The notes: generated from the letters alone by a model not told the origin. Positions 43,990-55,001 are shown, counted from the first letter of the stretch. The stretch is 64,000 nucleotides of DNA from Gautieria morchelliformis (GCA_015179125.1 WHVA01000142.1:1-64000), one strand, 5' to 3'. Numbers and translations: made by a program.

Positions 43990-46574
43990 TTTTTTTTTTT
44001 TTTTGCCAGGGAGGGGAAATCTGCTATCAGATGAACTCCCTAGTGGGAGACAGTGTGGGGCTTTTACCCACTAAAACCCCCCCTCCTTGTCGGCTGGGCT
44101 CCCTTGTCGCTGGCCTGGCTTTCGAGGTATGCCGCCCGTAGGGGCTACAGTCGGGTTTGACGTGGATCTGATCCCACGCGGCTCTTGGCTATTAGTATCA
44201 ATAATCGTGATGATTGTAAAGTATTATAAGTTTTTTGTTTTCTGTTTTCACCATTCTCCCGTTTCTCCACCTGGGAGCCCCTGGTCCCACCTTTTGATGG
44301 TCAGGTTACCTTTGTGTAGCGTCACTGCATAGTCCGTGCATGCCCATTTTTCCTTGAAGCGCTTTATGTCCTGGCTTCTCTTTTGTTTTTCTTTTTGTAT
44401 CAGGGCCATTGAGTGTTCCCTTTGTATTAGGTGGTTTATTTCTGCCACTCATCTCGCCTTCACTTCTTTCCTTGTGAAGGTTTTTTCTCTGATTGTTGAT
44501 TCATTTCTTATATTCCATAGGAGCCACGCCGTTTCTAGGACCAGGTCCTTGTATTTTTGCAGCGTTCGTGTTGAGGAGAAGCATTCTGCCTTCTTTATGG
44601 CTCCTAGTCCTCTTATCAGGTGTTCATTCGTGTGTATCCATTCGTTTACCCCTTCTTTTATCTCTGTTGTCTTTTTCCAGAGCGTCTCTGCCGCATCCCA
44701 AACCTCCGATTGGCCCAGGGTCTGGCATTTGAACCAAATGTGGTCCATTGTTTCTAGGCCTCCGCATTGTTTACAGCTGGCCCTTTCCTCATAGCCGGGT
44801 ATGTTTTTCCAGTATACTCCGACTCTTAATCTTCCATGTAGCAGTTTCCACAGGAAGTCTGCAATGTTTCTCCTTATGGTGGGCGACTTTAGTGTCTTCC
44901 ATATTGCCCTTTCTGTTGGGCTTACACCCAGTGTTTCTTGTAGCTCTGCCTTTGTTTCGGCAAGATTTTTCCTTCCGGTTTTCGTTACCGGGTCAATGTT
45001 TTTTCCTCTCATTATTAGCTCGTAGGCTAATTTCTGAGTTAGGCTCTGCAGCCTCGCCCCCTTGAGTTCGTATTCCTCTGAGATGGTCAGGTCTATTTCA
45101 TCGGCTTTGGCTTTATTTGCGCCTTCCGAGGCTAGTCTGTCTGCCTCTTCATTGCCTTTTGTACCGGCGTGTCCTTTCACCCATTCAAAGGTGGTGACCG
45201 CGCCTCTTATCGTCAATTCGTATTTTATTTTCTTGAAGATGTCAGCGTTGTCTACGTTGAGCCAAGCCATGTCTTCCCATTTGTTTAATCCTTCGATTAT
45301 TCCGGCTGCTGCGTAAGTCGAGTCGGTTCTTATCTTCAGGGGGTCTCCTTTTGGTCTCATTTCTAGGGCTTTCAGGATGGCCACTAGTTCTCCCCTTTGG
45401 TTCGTTTGCTTCTTTCCAGGCACTCTTATGGCCCTTGTGTAATTTTCGTTATCTTGGCAGTATATTCCTGCTCCTGTTCTGGCCGACTCCGTGTTTGGGT
45501 CGAGGCATGATCCGTCTGTGTAGACTTCCCATTCCTTTCCTGTTTTGTGGTGCTTTCTATAGGTTGGCTTTGCCTGCCATTCCTCTTTTTTCTCTTTGTC
45601 CAGGAATATCCTTGTTGCATTCTCTGGGTGTTCCCTTTCTGTTATGTCTGGGTTCGCTACGTTTTCACCTGTTTTCATGAAACATTTGTATTTTCGCTTC
45701 CTCCCTGTCATGTGGTCTAGCCCATCCATGTAGGGGGTGCCTTTTTCGGGGTCCCATTTTTCTGGGTAACCTTTGTATAGGTTCTTCGCCAGATTCACGC
45801 AGGCGCGGTGGTTTTCACATTTTCTATCGGGGGTTATTACCCCTCTCTTTGCCCTTTGTAGGTCTTTTATTGAAATTACGTCGTGGGTCTTTCTCAGGCA
45901 TTTTGCTGCCTTTTTGTTCCACTTGTAGTTATCGTTTGGTTTGACCACGTTGTGCCAGACCGTCATTTTTTCTTTAAGGCCTTTGTCTGTCTTTCTGGCC
46001 TGTATTCTGACCTTGTACGTCTCTGCCATCTTTAACATCTCTTTTAACCATGTCAGCAGGCTGGAGTGTAACCCTTGCTTGGTCCTCCACGTTTGCTTCA
46101 ACCAGCTTATCCTCGATTCGGTGTCTACCTTCGGGACTGCTTTAGGGTTGATATCTCTGAATATGAGTCTATCTGCTATCCAAGCCCAGTCTGGGCGTTT
46201 TTCTGGTATGGCTAGGTACTTTTGTAGCCACATAATGTGTATTGCGGCGAGCCTTGCTTTTATGTCTGGGATGCCGAGGCCTCCGTCTTCTCTATTGGCT
46301 GTGGCGGCTTTTAGTTCCATCAGCCCTCTTTCGTTCCCATCCCATAGGAAGCTCTTCATATTTTTGGTCATTTCTTTTTCTACGTCTTTGGGCATGCCAT
46401 TTACCATTGCTAGGAACCAGCTCCTTGACGTGACCAATGCTTTCAGTATTAATTCTTTTCCTCTTAGGGAGGGGTGGCTCTTTGCCCATGTGTTCATTAT
46501 TGCTTTTTGTTTATCTATTATGTCTTTCCATTTATCTTTTATGGAGACTTTGTTTCCGACCCATGACCTGAGGG
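43990..46574 (-). mobile_element. LINE (non-LTR retrotransposon), 5'-truncated
   Basis: A T run at 43990-44005 in plus reading is the poly(A) tail; about 440 bp of 3' UTR follow (44006-44448), with a CCCCCCC run near 44088, then the coding region up to about 46574, where similarity to LINE protein stops against a dispersed repeat. Endonuclease and most of reverse transcriptase are missing, the usual result of incomplete reverse transcription. No target duplication could be fixed. Confidence 0.85.
44449..46574 (-). pseudogene. LINE ORF2 C-terminal part (end of RT, RNase H, zinc-binding region)
   Basis: Open for about 700 codons without a stop, so little decayed apart from the 5' truncation. 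From the N-terminal side: end of reverse transcriptase (WVGNKVSIKDKWKDII, then WAKSHPSLRGKELILKALV), a connection region (GGLGIPDIKARLAAIHIMWL), RNase H with its D-E-D-D set (EVYTDGSCLDP, NQRGELVAILKAL, IRTDSTYAAAGI, VKGHAGTKGNEEADRLAS), and a zinc-binding motif of the zf-RVT type (CKQCGGLETMDHIWFKC). The RNase H and zf-RVT order is like fungal Tad1-related LINEs. The first ATG at 46497 is internal, not the true start. Confidence 0.9.
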
Positions 46575-46869
46575 TGATTAGAAGCTATGTTTAAAATAAT
46601 ATGCATGTATAATACAAAGATATATAACTAATGATGTTTAGACAATAGGTTATACAGTTTGTTAAATTAGCAGAGCTTCAAGCACAACCTAATCATAGGT
46701 CATGGATGGAGAGCCATTTTGACTATCCATCAACTGATAACCTCAACTTTGAGTCACTGAGAATCTGAACTCTAAAGGACATTACAGAAGATGCAAAGAA
46801 AATGTCTAAGTATCAAGCACAATTGTTGGGGAGTACTGAGCAATCACCCTGACTGTGGCCAGCTGTAGT
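46575..46869. other. Non-coding stretch with a dispersed 34-bp motif
   Basis: 46575-46608 matches 16891-16924 with one mismatch. The remainder to the FAS fragment shows no gene or repeat that I recognise. Confidence 0.5.
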
Positions 46870-47125
46870 ATATTACCAGCTTGCTAACAGAAGGGCTCAT
46901 TGTAGGTCTTGATAATTCAGTTGGTTCACATCCCCATGGCAAATATGGTTATGGAGTTGCTCATGGCCTTGATGTTCACAAATTCATATGATCCCTCTTT
47001 GACAGAATAATCAAAGCCTCCAGCAAACATGACATTGGCTTTACTGCTAAGTATTGTATTACATGCAATGTCAAGGGATTGCAGAACCATCACACTGAAT
47101 ACATTGTAATGAATATGCTGAATTG
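46870..47125 (-). pseudogene. Fragment of fatty acid synthase alpha subunit (ketoacyl synthase domain)
   Basis: Minus-strand reading gives LQSLDIACNTILSSKANVMF, then AGGFDYSVKEGSYEFVNIKA and MSNSITIFAMG, then after a one-base shift EPTELSRPTMS. This order (VEIA..TI.SGKAKV, GG.DDF.EEGSYEF, NMKATSN, FAMGREP.EMSRP) is characteristic of the beta-ketoacyl synthase domain of fungal FAS2. Only about 80 residues are present, with a frameshift and no catalytic Cys-His-His set. It lies between a LINE end and a DIRS element, so it is a captured or stranded gene piece and not the working gene. Confidence 0.7.
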
Positions 47126-47335
47126 AGCCACATATACAAGGATGTATTGAGATAGGTGCCAGCAAGCACCGGCACCCAGCGTCCAGCTGAGCGCAGCCGC
47201 GGGCGCCTCACGCATCACACCACTTTCCTTTCCACTACCCTCACTCGCACTAGCCTCGTAGTCACCCACCATCAGCTGATCCTTACACCTCTCGTCTTTC
47301 TTTCTATTCCTTCGTTATTCCTATACAGAACAGCG

Positions 47336-48725
47336 ATGACACACGAGCACTTGGGATTGAACCTCAACCCCCCGCCGCCCCAAACACAATATGACCACCG
47401 TGCCAACCACAGCAGCGGCACCCTAGGAAGGCACCCAGCACACCAGCAAATGGACCATCTCCCACCAAGGCCCCTGCCCATGATCTGGAGCTGAGACCCC
47501 CTCACACCAGACACCAACCTCCTGCAGGACACGCCACCGACCAACCAAGAGATGGCGACGAGACTGAAGGAGCAGGAAGAGGAGATCCAATGACTTAGAG
47601 CTAAAGTAGCAGCTGCCCATCAACACCAGCAGCAGCAGCAGCCACAGCCGCAACCGCAGCAGCCACAGCAGTGCCTGCAGCAGCAGCATCAGCAACCACA
47701 GCTGCAGCAATAACAGCAGCAGCCACCTCCACCGCCCACCCCACCGCAACCCACAGCAGACCAACAGCAGATACAAATGGGTGGTCAGGATCCCTTATTC
47801 GCCGACGAAGCAGCCATCGAGCAAGCAAGGGTGCTGGCCACAGCCAAGGACAAAAGGAAAAGAACTCAGCTCCCAGACCTAATTCCAGGTTTCAAAGCAA
47901 ACACACTGGACATAGCAATTCCACAGAAGGCAGACGATGCCTTCAGAGCCTTCCACTATGTACTGTACACCACCCCCTCCTTGTCAGCACCAATCAAGGC
48001 CAGCAGAGGTGAAGAAGACTTCGTCGTGAATGCCCACGGAGGCCTCATGGCCAGAGGCCTTGATCGACGCAATGAAATGTCCATATCAACCGTTGAGTGG
48101 TACGCGGTGGCGGGAGCAGCTGAGGAGCGAACAGGGCTCTATCACGGCGAAACCAGAGTGAACGCCCTCACCTCGCACCACAAGATAGTGATGGACCTAG
48201 GCAGATCCCACGGCTGGGAGACCGCAATGGAATATGACGTTCAACAACGTGAACTAGCGGCCCTGCACCCGACACATGACCTGAGCATGCTAGACATGAC
48301 AGCGCTGACAATTATAGCCACCAGGCCAGCCGCTGGACAGCCCGCAGCCAGAGCCGCGTCACTGGCTGGCAAACGCTCCTTTCCGCGCGAGTTTTCCCCC
48401 CCACCAGCAAGAAAGAAAACCCGGTTGTGCTATTTTCGATGCGGAACCAACGGACACCTCCCCGCAGACTGCAAAGCTGCCACAACCAACCATGGGTGAC
48501 CAGTTGCGGCCATCGCCAGCAATGCATGGAGTAGACATGCCCTCGTTGTGCCGGGCGGCAGACAGTACTGCTTCAATTGGGCCAAAGGATGGTCATGTGC
48601 CTTCGGTGACACGTGCAGCAATGTGCACGGTTTCAGCTTGTGCGGAGAACCCATGCATGGAGCTGGCACATGCCAGCCCCGTGCCTGACCCTAGGGGCAT
48701 GGTAACTCCACTTGATCCAAATTGA
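47336..48725 (+). pseudogene. DIRS-like element, gag-like ORF
   Basis: From an ATG at 47336 through a shifted segment (MATRLKEQEEEIQ), a poly-Gln tract coded by CAG/CAA repeats (about 47620-47770), then an open frame 47777-48499: FADEAAIEQARVLATAKDKR, IPGFKANTLDIAIPQ, GRSHGWETAMEYDVQQREL and a Cys-rich end CYFRCGTNGHLPADC. After a stop a second Cys-rich block follows in another frame (FNWAKGWSCAFGDTC, CGEPMHGAGTC). Such Cys-rich blocks end the gag proteins of basidiomycete YR retroelements. Stops at 47590 (TGA) and near 47712 (TAA) break the N-terminal part. The poly-Gln tract accounts for the Leu-rich shadow ORFs on the other strand. Confidence 0.7.
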
Positions 48726-48769
48726 GTGGAGTTACTACTCCGTAAATATGGCCTACTGGACAAATGGCG

Positions 48770-50240
48770 ACACGTTGTAGATGGCCTGCTCCGCGGCTTT
48801 GATGTAGGAATATGCGACCCCCCGACGTACCTACTTATTTTGAAAACCACAAATCCTCACACCTGAGCCCAGATATGGATAGACAACTACATAATAGCAG
48901 AGCAGAAGGTTGGTCGCTACTATACAGCATTCGACCCGCAAGATCTCAAGGCAACGACTGGCCCATTCTGCTCAGCACCGCTCGGACTCATTCCCAAACC
49001 ACACTCAGAGAGCCTGAGGATGGTACAAGACTTGTCATTCCCCTGAGATGACCCTGCTTTCCCATCCATCAACGCCGGAATAGACTCCGATGACTTCCCG
49101 ACATAATGGGGCACATTTGACAGCACAGCGGCCATGATCATCGGGTTACCTGAAGGCTGCATGGCTGTGACCTTCGACATCTTGTCGGCATACCGTATCA
49201 TGCCAGTCAGACCGGAACAGCAGAACGCGCTGTGCATTTACTGGAAGAACAAAGTCTACATCGATAGGGTGCTAATGTTTGGTTTAACATCGAGCGCCGG
49301 GGTGTTCGGAATGATAGCAGACATGCTTGTCGACATTCACCTCACAGCAGGTTTTGGTCCCATCTGCAAATGGGTGGACGACTTCATGGTCATCTGGCTG
49401 CCACATCAGTCCTGGACAGAAGAGGACTTCGTGCAGCTGACAGAGCAGGTAGGCGTGCCATGGAGCTGCGCAAAAACAAGAGCGTTAGCGACAAGACAAA
49501 GATACATAGGATTCCTATGGGACCTGGCCAAAAGAACAGCGACACTGCCCTTGGAGAAGGTCAAGGTCGCATTAGACCTGCTAGAAGAGTGGCTCAGCAA
49601 GGGCAGCAGGTTCTCCGAGCATGAAGCAGCCAGCGCTCACGGAAAACTCATACATGCATCATGCATCTTCCGCCTGACAAGGCCTTCCTTTGGTCCATAG
49701 CAAGGTTTGCCCAGGCTTCAAATCCAGCCGAGCAAGACTCGATCTGCCCCCAGACCTGGGAGCAGACCTAACGTGGATCCGATATATCATGAAAACGTCA
49801 CCCAATGAGATCCTGCTAACAATGCAGGAGCCAGTTGATATAGGCTGGTGGGGAGATGCCAGCTCATCATATGGCGTCGGCATTGTAGTGGGCGACAAAT
49901 GGGCAGTGTGGAGCTGGGCGGCAGGTACAACGGTCGGGCCCAAACAGGAATTCGACATAGCCTGGGGAGAAGCCATGGCAGTCCTGCTTGGACAGACCCT
50001 AGCAATCCAAAGCGGCGCCACTGCAGGGCTAGAGGGCAGGCTGGTGCTAGTGAGATTGGACAACACCAGCGTTGTGGCAGTGGTAAACAAAGGGAGAGCA
50101 TGGAACAAGCAGATGAACATCATCCTCAAACAGATATACAGACTGCTCGCCACACACTCCCTCTGCTTGACTGCAAGCTACGTACCTTCTGCCAAGAACA
50201 TCACCGACCCCTATCAAGAGGCAACATTGCAGCTTTTACT
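48770..50240 (+). pseudogene. DIRS-like element, reverse transcriptase and RNase H
   Basis: The reverse transcriptase core is open at 49134-49700: AVTFDILSAYRIMPVRPEQQ with a catalytic Asp, VLMFGLTSSAGVFG, WVDDFMVIWL (49378-49407) with the paired catalytic Asp, and YIGFLWDLAKRTATLP. Upstream (48770-49133) the fingers region is broken by stops, including TGA at 49044 in the conserved SFP-RDDPAFPS segment. RNase H follows from about 49840: IGWWGDASSSYGVGIVVGDK with Asp, DIAWGEAMAVL with Glu, LVRLDNTSVV with Asp and SYVPSAKNITDP. The joint between them at 49700 is a stop plus shift. Confidence 0.85.
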
Positions 50241-50379
50241 GCAGCCTTCCCGGACTCACGAGACCACTCTGGCATGCCACTGCCAGCTTCCCTCAGAGGG
50301 CGGCTGTCACAGTGGCAGTCCTCAATGTCTACCCAGCCCCAACCCATGCCACATGCACCAGCAGTGGGGTCAGGCTACA

Positions 50380-51487
50380 GCTCCAGCCATCATCGCTGCG
50401 ACTGAGATGCAAGGCAGAGGACCGCCTATTCCAATGGAAGGGCATCCAAGAGCCCCCCCTGTCCACCATAAACAATACCTTCATACAGTACATAGAAGGC
50501 CTAGCCTCCAGATCCTCACTGCGCAACACAGTGAGTTACGGTGCCAGGTTACGCAAATTCCACATCTTCTGTGACATTTTCTCAATACCCGAAGCCGAGA
50601 GACTTCCCGCTTCGTTTGAACTCCTACACTCATTTGCACTCTGGGTGGTGTCTGACCCCAAGTCCCTCAACCCAGCCATCGCAGAGAGCACCCCGTTAGA
50701 ACCAGTGTGCGTCTCCACAGCCCGCAAATACCTGGTGGCAGTGAGGGCCTGGCAGATAGCCCAAGGCTGGCCACCTCTACTAACGGACAACAAACTAACA
50801 CGGATCGGCTGATCATTGAGGGACATAGAAAACCTGAGTGGCGCAGCGCACAGAAGGCCGTTGTGACCGCCGGTGACCATGCGCATGCTCAAGGTGCTGA
50901 AGGTAACACTCGGTCTCAACAGCTCGTTTGATGCATGTGTCTGGGCAATGGCAGCCTGTGTGTTTTGGGGGATGATGCGGTTCGGCAAAGTATCCGTGTC
51001 AGCATGCAGCAGCTTCGATGGAAGCAAGCATTTGAAAAGAAGCGACACACTGCTAAGCAGAGACAATGACGGAAAGCCTTACGCACGGCTATACCTGCCC
51101 TCAGCTAAGACAGCGTGCCCAGGCAAGACGCAATCCATTTTCATGGTTGCACAAGGAGAGCTATGCCTGCTGCAAGCACTACGGAATATAGCCACCATAG
51201 TTCCAGAAGCACCAAATGACCCACTCTTTTCCTGGAGGGATGCCAAAGGGGACATCCAACCAATGATCAAGGCATGAGCCATATCCCGCATCAACGACAT
51301 TTTAGGTGCCTGGGGTTGGGGGACAACATTCGGCCATTCTTTCCGGATTGGTGGCGCATCCTTCTACCTAGCGCAAGGGGTAAGCCCAGAGATCGTGCAC
51401 CTGGCTGGAAGGCGGAGATCATTGGCTTACGAAGCATACATAAGAGCCTTCGAGCAGATAGCATCGAGACACTTGCATGTGCTTGAT
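50380..51487 (+). pseudogene. DIRS-like element, tyrosine recombinase
   Basis: N-terminal (SAM-like) part: FIQYIEGLASRSSLRNTVSY, LHSFALWVVSD and STARKYLVAVRAWQIAQGWP. Catalytic part after two stops: ACVFWGMMRFGKV with the first Arg, LPSAKTACPGKTQ, ALRNIATIVPEAPNDPLFSW, then GHSFRIGGASFYLAQG with the HxxR pair, and GRRRSLAYEAYIRAF with the nucleophile Tyr. All four hallmark residues (R, H, R, Y) can be seen. Stops: TGA at 50810, 50864 and 51275. The last two stand where Arg (CGA) fits. Confidence 0.85.
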
Positions 51488-51560
51488 GAATCTCCCACAT
51501 AGTTGTGCCTGAGTTGGGCAGCGCGTTGCGTGGGCACCGCGGAGGGTGCAGCTACAGGGT

Positions 51561-51765
51561 AGCGGTGACCCTGCTCTGCGCATCAGGTGAGCTCACCTCA
51601 CCTCAGCCCAACCTCCACAGCTCTCATCCCTCATCCTAGCCTTTTGTGCAATAGAAGCTGGATCAAGCACCAATGGGAATCTTGATAGGACTTTGTGGAC
51701 TTCCTCTCTTCCGCTACTTCTGCTCTTCCAAAATCTGACTCATCCTGCATTGCATTTCCACCACT
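51561..51765. other. Short unassigned interval
   Basis: About 200 bp between the DIRS-like element and the family G Gypsy piece. Nothing recognised. Confidence 0.4.
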
Positions 51766-52860
51766 TCATGGAATATCTAACTTAGCCAAAATCGTTTGTA
51801 AGGCTGTATCAATTGTGTCGGTCTTCATCTGGTTCTGTGTCAACTCCTCCTCCATATTCTGAAGATGATCATATGGATCCATGTCCGAAGGAGGAGAAGT
51901 ATGGGACGGGATTTCTGGGGTTGGGAGCGTTAGAGTAAATGGGATAGTTATATCACACACTATTCTAAGGTCTAAATAACGTCTAAATGAGCTAACTACC
52001 TGGGAGAGATCATCCATGCACCAGCAGCAGTGCCTGCCCTGGAAAGCAGGCACCTGGGCCCTGGTCAGAAGAATAAATTGCTATGGGGCTAATAGTGCCA
52101 TACAGGGACATCGGACACGATGGAAATCACATTACATAGTCATATCTATGGACCTACTGAATAGCTACCTCAGGAGAGAGGTACAGAGATGGCAAATGCC
52201 TTGCCAAGGCTGCTGTAGGCACACAGCACAGGAGACACACAAGATTCTTTTCTATTCTATTCCCCTGACCAGCTCCACTGATTACGAACTGTATTTGATG
52301 TTGAAAGGGGCTTTGTATGATGCTCCAAGGTCCCATCTTAAATACTTGTCAGTAGGACAAGTATCCCCATCATTGTTCCTGCCCCACAGCTGTATGCAGC
52401 CTGTGGAGCATTTTCCACATTATCCTGACCCATTCTATCACTATCTTGCACACTGGTAGTCACTACTATTTTAGTATAAGTAGCTACCATAAATTTACGA
52501 ACAAAACATCCAGAACAATCCAGAAATTGCTGCTTCACCCCCTGAAGTCACTGTAGTCTTGTTTGATAGCTACAGAGCTTAATTCTTGATAGTTTTCTCT
52601 AATTCTTTGTTGAGAGTCTACTATAACTGGCCAGACTATACCTTTCCAAAAGCGAAAGCTTTGGACCGCTTGTTCCTCTGTTCTCACCTGTTTCTTCCTC
52701 GACCCGGTCATGTGACCTACACCAAGCAGTGACGTGCTCGCTCCACAGAGCTTAGTCAGCTCACGCATATACCATGCACAGGGGTGCACGAAGGATTCCC
52801 ACTCCCTGAGTCATCAGAATATATCTATTCTGATATATCTGATATTATTCCTAAAAGGGA
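51766..52860 (-). mobile_element. Family G Gypsy: LTR plus first 38 codons of gag
   Basis: In minus-strand reading the LTR (about 52860-51928) matches 17410-18317 closely, then a short leader, then an ATG at 51882 opening MDPYDHLQNMEEELTQNQMK and ending at 51766 with TAA. The acidic, Gln-rich start resembles the start of Ty3/Gypsy gag proteins of basidiomycetes. The rest of the element is absent. The upstream LTR edge is diverged from the other copy beyond about 52850. Confidence 0.7.
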
Positions 52861-53265
52861 GCTCAACATAAGAAGAGGGGCTGCTGTATGCTGTGTGCAT
52901 GGAAGAGGTTGCGATCTCTGAGTTGCTATCTCCGATTATGAAGGCACCTATTGCGAATGCAATGCGCAGTACAACCGCCAGTCCTCTAGGGGAGAGACCT
53001 TTCTGCTGTAAGGGCAACCCTAGCTGGCCGTGGAGATCACACTACCACACAACTGGCAAGGGGAAATCCGAAGTATGTATAAATGAACATAGTATACAAG
53101 AGAAGGGATTCCCACCTGACAGGGGGAAATCCGAAGAGAAAAGTCTAAGAACCCCCAATGTCAGCGAGCCCATATTATCCTATGCTCCACAGCCAGGGAC
53201 AACACTTGGCGCTTGCCATCAACCTTGCACCCCCCTGACCTCCCTGACCCTTGATGGACCCTTGA
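52861..53265. other. Unassigned interval
   Basis: About 400 bp with two copies of GGGGAAATCCGAAG (about 53058 and 53124) and GGGATTCCCACC(T) type motifs. No gene is supported. Confidence 0.4.
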
Positions 53266-53956
53266 TGTCACCTACTACGTGAGCCGCTTGACTCCTGACA
53301 CTTTTCCAAGAGCGGAGTTGGAAAGTGAAGTGGAATTGGCAAGGTGAACTGCCAGAAGCGGAATCATTTCTGAAAGTGGAATCGGAGATGGAAGTGGAAC
53401 CGGGAGCGGAGTCAGAAATGGAGTCGGAAATTGGTGTGGTGTCGAAACTGGAAAACAGGGTGTCCCCTGAGAGACCTGTTCCTGAGTCCAGAGCCAAGAC
53501 CGAGGCCTCAGCTCTTGCTCAGAACCCTTCTCAGCTTAACTTGGGTTTCCATCGGTTCATCATTCACCCTGACTTCCTTTCCTAGATAATCCTGTTCCAT
53601 TTCTGATGATCATATTTCTACCCTTCTTCATGCTCGATACGGGCATTGATGCCCTCTTTCCGTTCCTTGCAATTAGTATATAAACCCACCCTCATGTATG
53701 CTAAATCCTCATATCGACTTAGATCCTCATATCTTCTTCTCCTCAGTCTGACCTTGTTCCTGAACCTCAGCTTGAAGCCAAATCTGTTCCCAAGTCCATT
53801 TCCCAAAATTAGGGGGGAACACTGTAGTGGGTGCAGCCTACGAAGTTGAAGCCAAGCCCCCTGTTTCTGAACCTCGGCTTGGCCCTCAGGTTGAGTCTTA
53901 AGTACAACTTATGTTGTTAACAGTATAACAAAACTCTCCACACACAGTTGTTCAAT
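53266..53956 (+). repeat. Probable LTR / 5' leader of another Gypsy element (family H)
   Basis: It begins TGTCACCTAC and leads into a gag start at 53957. GAA/GGA-type purine-rich stretches (GGAAGTGGAACCGGGAGCGG around 53390) explain the Glu-rich plus ORF 53325-53585, which I do not treat as a gene. A TATATAAA-like element is at 53677-53685. LTR borders are not certain. Confidence 0.4.
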
Positions 53957-54475
53957 ATGCCTATCACTAGATCTTACACCCGTGCCCGTGGTAGGCGCAT
54001 CACTCTGACCATAGAGGCCCACCGTGCACGAAGTGCTTCAAACCACTCTGAAAACCCCCTGTTCCATCACCGTTATGATAACCCCCCTCCATCTTTGAAC
54101 TCATCTCGGCACTGAGTCATCAGTGCTGGTCATGGATGTATCAGCAAGGTTCCTGAGACCCCCACAGTGAGTCACTTCACCTGAGTGACCCTGGTGGTGG
54201 AGGCCACAATGGTGGTGATGATTCCAGTCCTGAGCACAACTCCGATCCAGATGCAGAGGCCCCGAGACTGAACCCCAACCTGAATGCTGCAGCAGATGGT
54301 GAGGAACATGGTGGGCACCGTATGCTCGTGGCTCTGGAAAAGCTCACCGACAATGGACATGGTGGAGGAGACTGTGCCTATTCAAAGGCTAAGCTCCAGG
54401 AACCTGACCAATTCAACGGTTCAGACCCGAAGAAACTCCGAACCCTGCCAATGAGCCCATATGGGCCTTGGATTA
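53957..54475 (+). pseudogene. Gypsy (family H) gag N-terminal fragment
   Basis: Starts MPITRSYTRARGRRITLTIE and, through shifts, continues with the Gly/Asp-rich GGGGHNGGDDSSPEHNSD and the conserved KLQEPDQFNGSDPKKLRT, which marks the start of the Retrotrans_gag domain in this group (usual form: VREPDTFDGSDPKKLRTF). The frame is then lost shortly before the Copia LTR at 54504. Confidence 0.7.
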
Positions 54476-54503
54476 TGGCATTTTCATGGAAGAGCTTTAT
54501 CTG

Positions 54504-55001
54504 TGTTGGGTGAATTTATGCTCCTGCACCAAAATCAAGCATAATATATTCGATTTATTGTATGGTGTTTCAATCTCTCCTCACATTGTTCTTGTACCAT
54601 GCATCCATTTCTCTGATTATTTTCGAAATTTTCCTGTCACTCCCTACCTCTCCATTTCATTTTGTTATTTCTATTTTCATAAGCGGCTGCACCCAGCGGA
54701 GTCTGAAATGACTTCGACGCGCGAGCTCTTGGGCGCTAAAGGGCCGGGTAGTAGTACATGCACAGTGAGACAGATTTCCCCCTCTCTCAGTGACAACTAA
54801 ATTCACTGAGAGAGGCAAGTAAATTAGTCTAGTGTTCTTTCGATTTATTGACCTAGAAATCCTCTGTAGTGAATTAATTTCTAGGTAGTGTATAATATAT
54901 TTATAGTGACAACTAAATTCACTGAGAGAGTGAATTAATTTCTAGTCTATTCTTTTGAGCAACAAGTCCAAACCTACTGCCTATAATTCCTGTCCTCTAC
55001 A
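54504..55001 (+). mobile_element. Copia (A-type) solo LTR
   Basis: 498 bp, TGTTGGGTGAATTT to CCTCTACA, very close to the Copia A LTR. Flanks are ATCTG (54499-54503) and AGCTG (55002-55006), a target duplication with one mismatch. No internal sequence remains. Confidence 0.9.

Larger units (their letters stand above)
47166..51560 (+). mobile_element. DIRS-like retrotransposon (RT + RNase H + tyrosine recombinase), degenerate
   Basis: Gag, reverse transcriptase/RNase H and tyrosine recombinase follow in plus orientation. The recombinase replaces a DDE integrase, which defines the DIRS/YR group. Termini (expected inverted or split direct repeats) were not identified; the limits given are approximate. 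Many stops show it is inactive. Confidence 0.85.

Noticed and set aside
45941..46594. 217-codon plus-strand ORF
   Set aside because: It overlaps the LINE reading frame, which has clear RNase H and zinc-binding motifs on the minus strand.
43971..46595. CTATGTTT on both sides of the LINE as target duplication
   Set aside because: Neither copy directly abuts the element end, and the right copy belongs to a dispersed repeat also found at 16.9 kb.
47423..47828. Leucine- or alanine-rich minus-strand ORFs
   Set aside because: Shadows of the CAG/CAA poly-Gln tract of the DIRS-like gag.
17280..52860. Large inverted repeat suggesting an inversion
   Set aside because: The similarity is confined to one LTR family; the DNA between and around is unrelated.
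53325..53585. Glu-rich ORF as a host gene
   Set aside because: Low-complexity repeats of GGA/GAA in a probable LTR or leader; no folded-domain signature.
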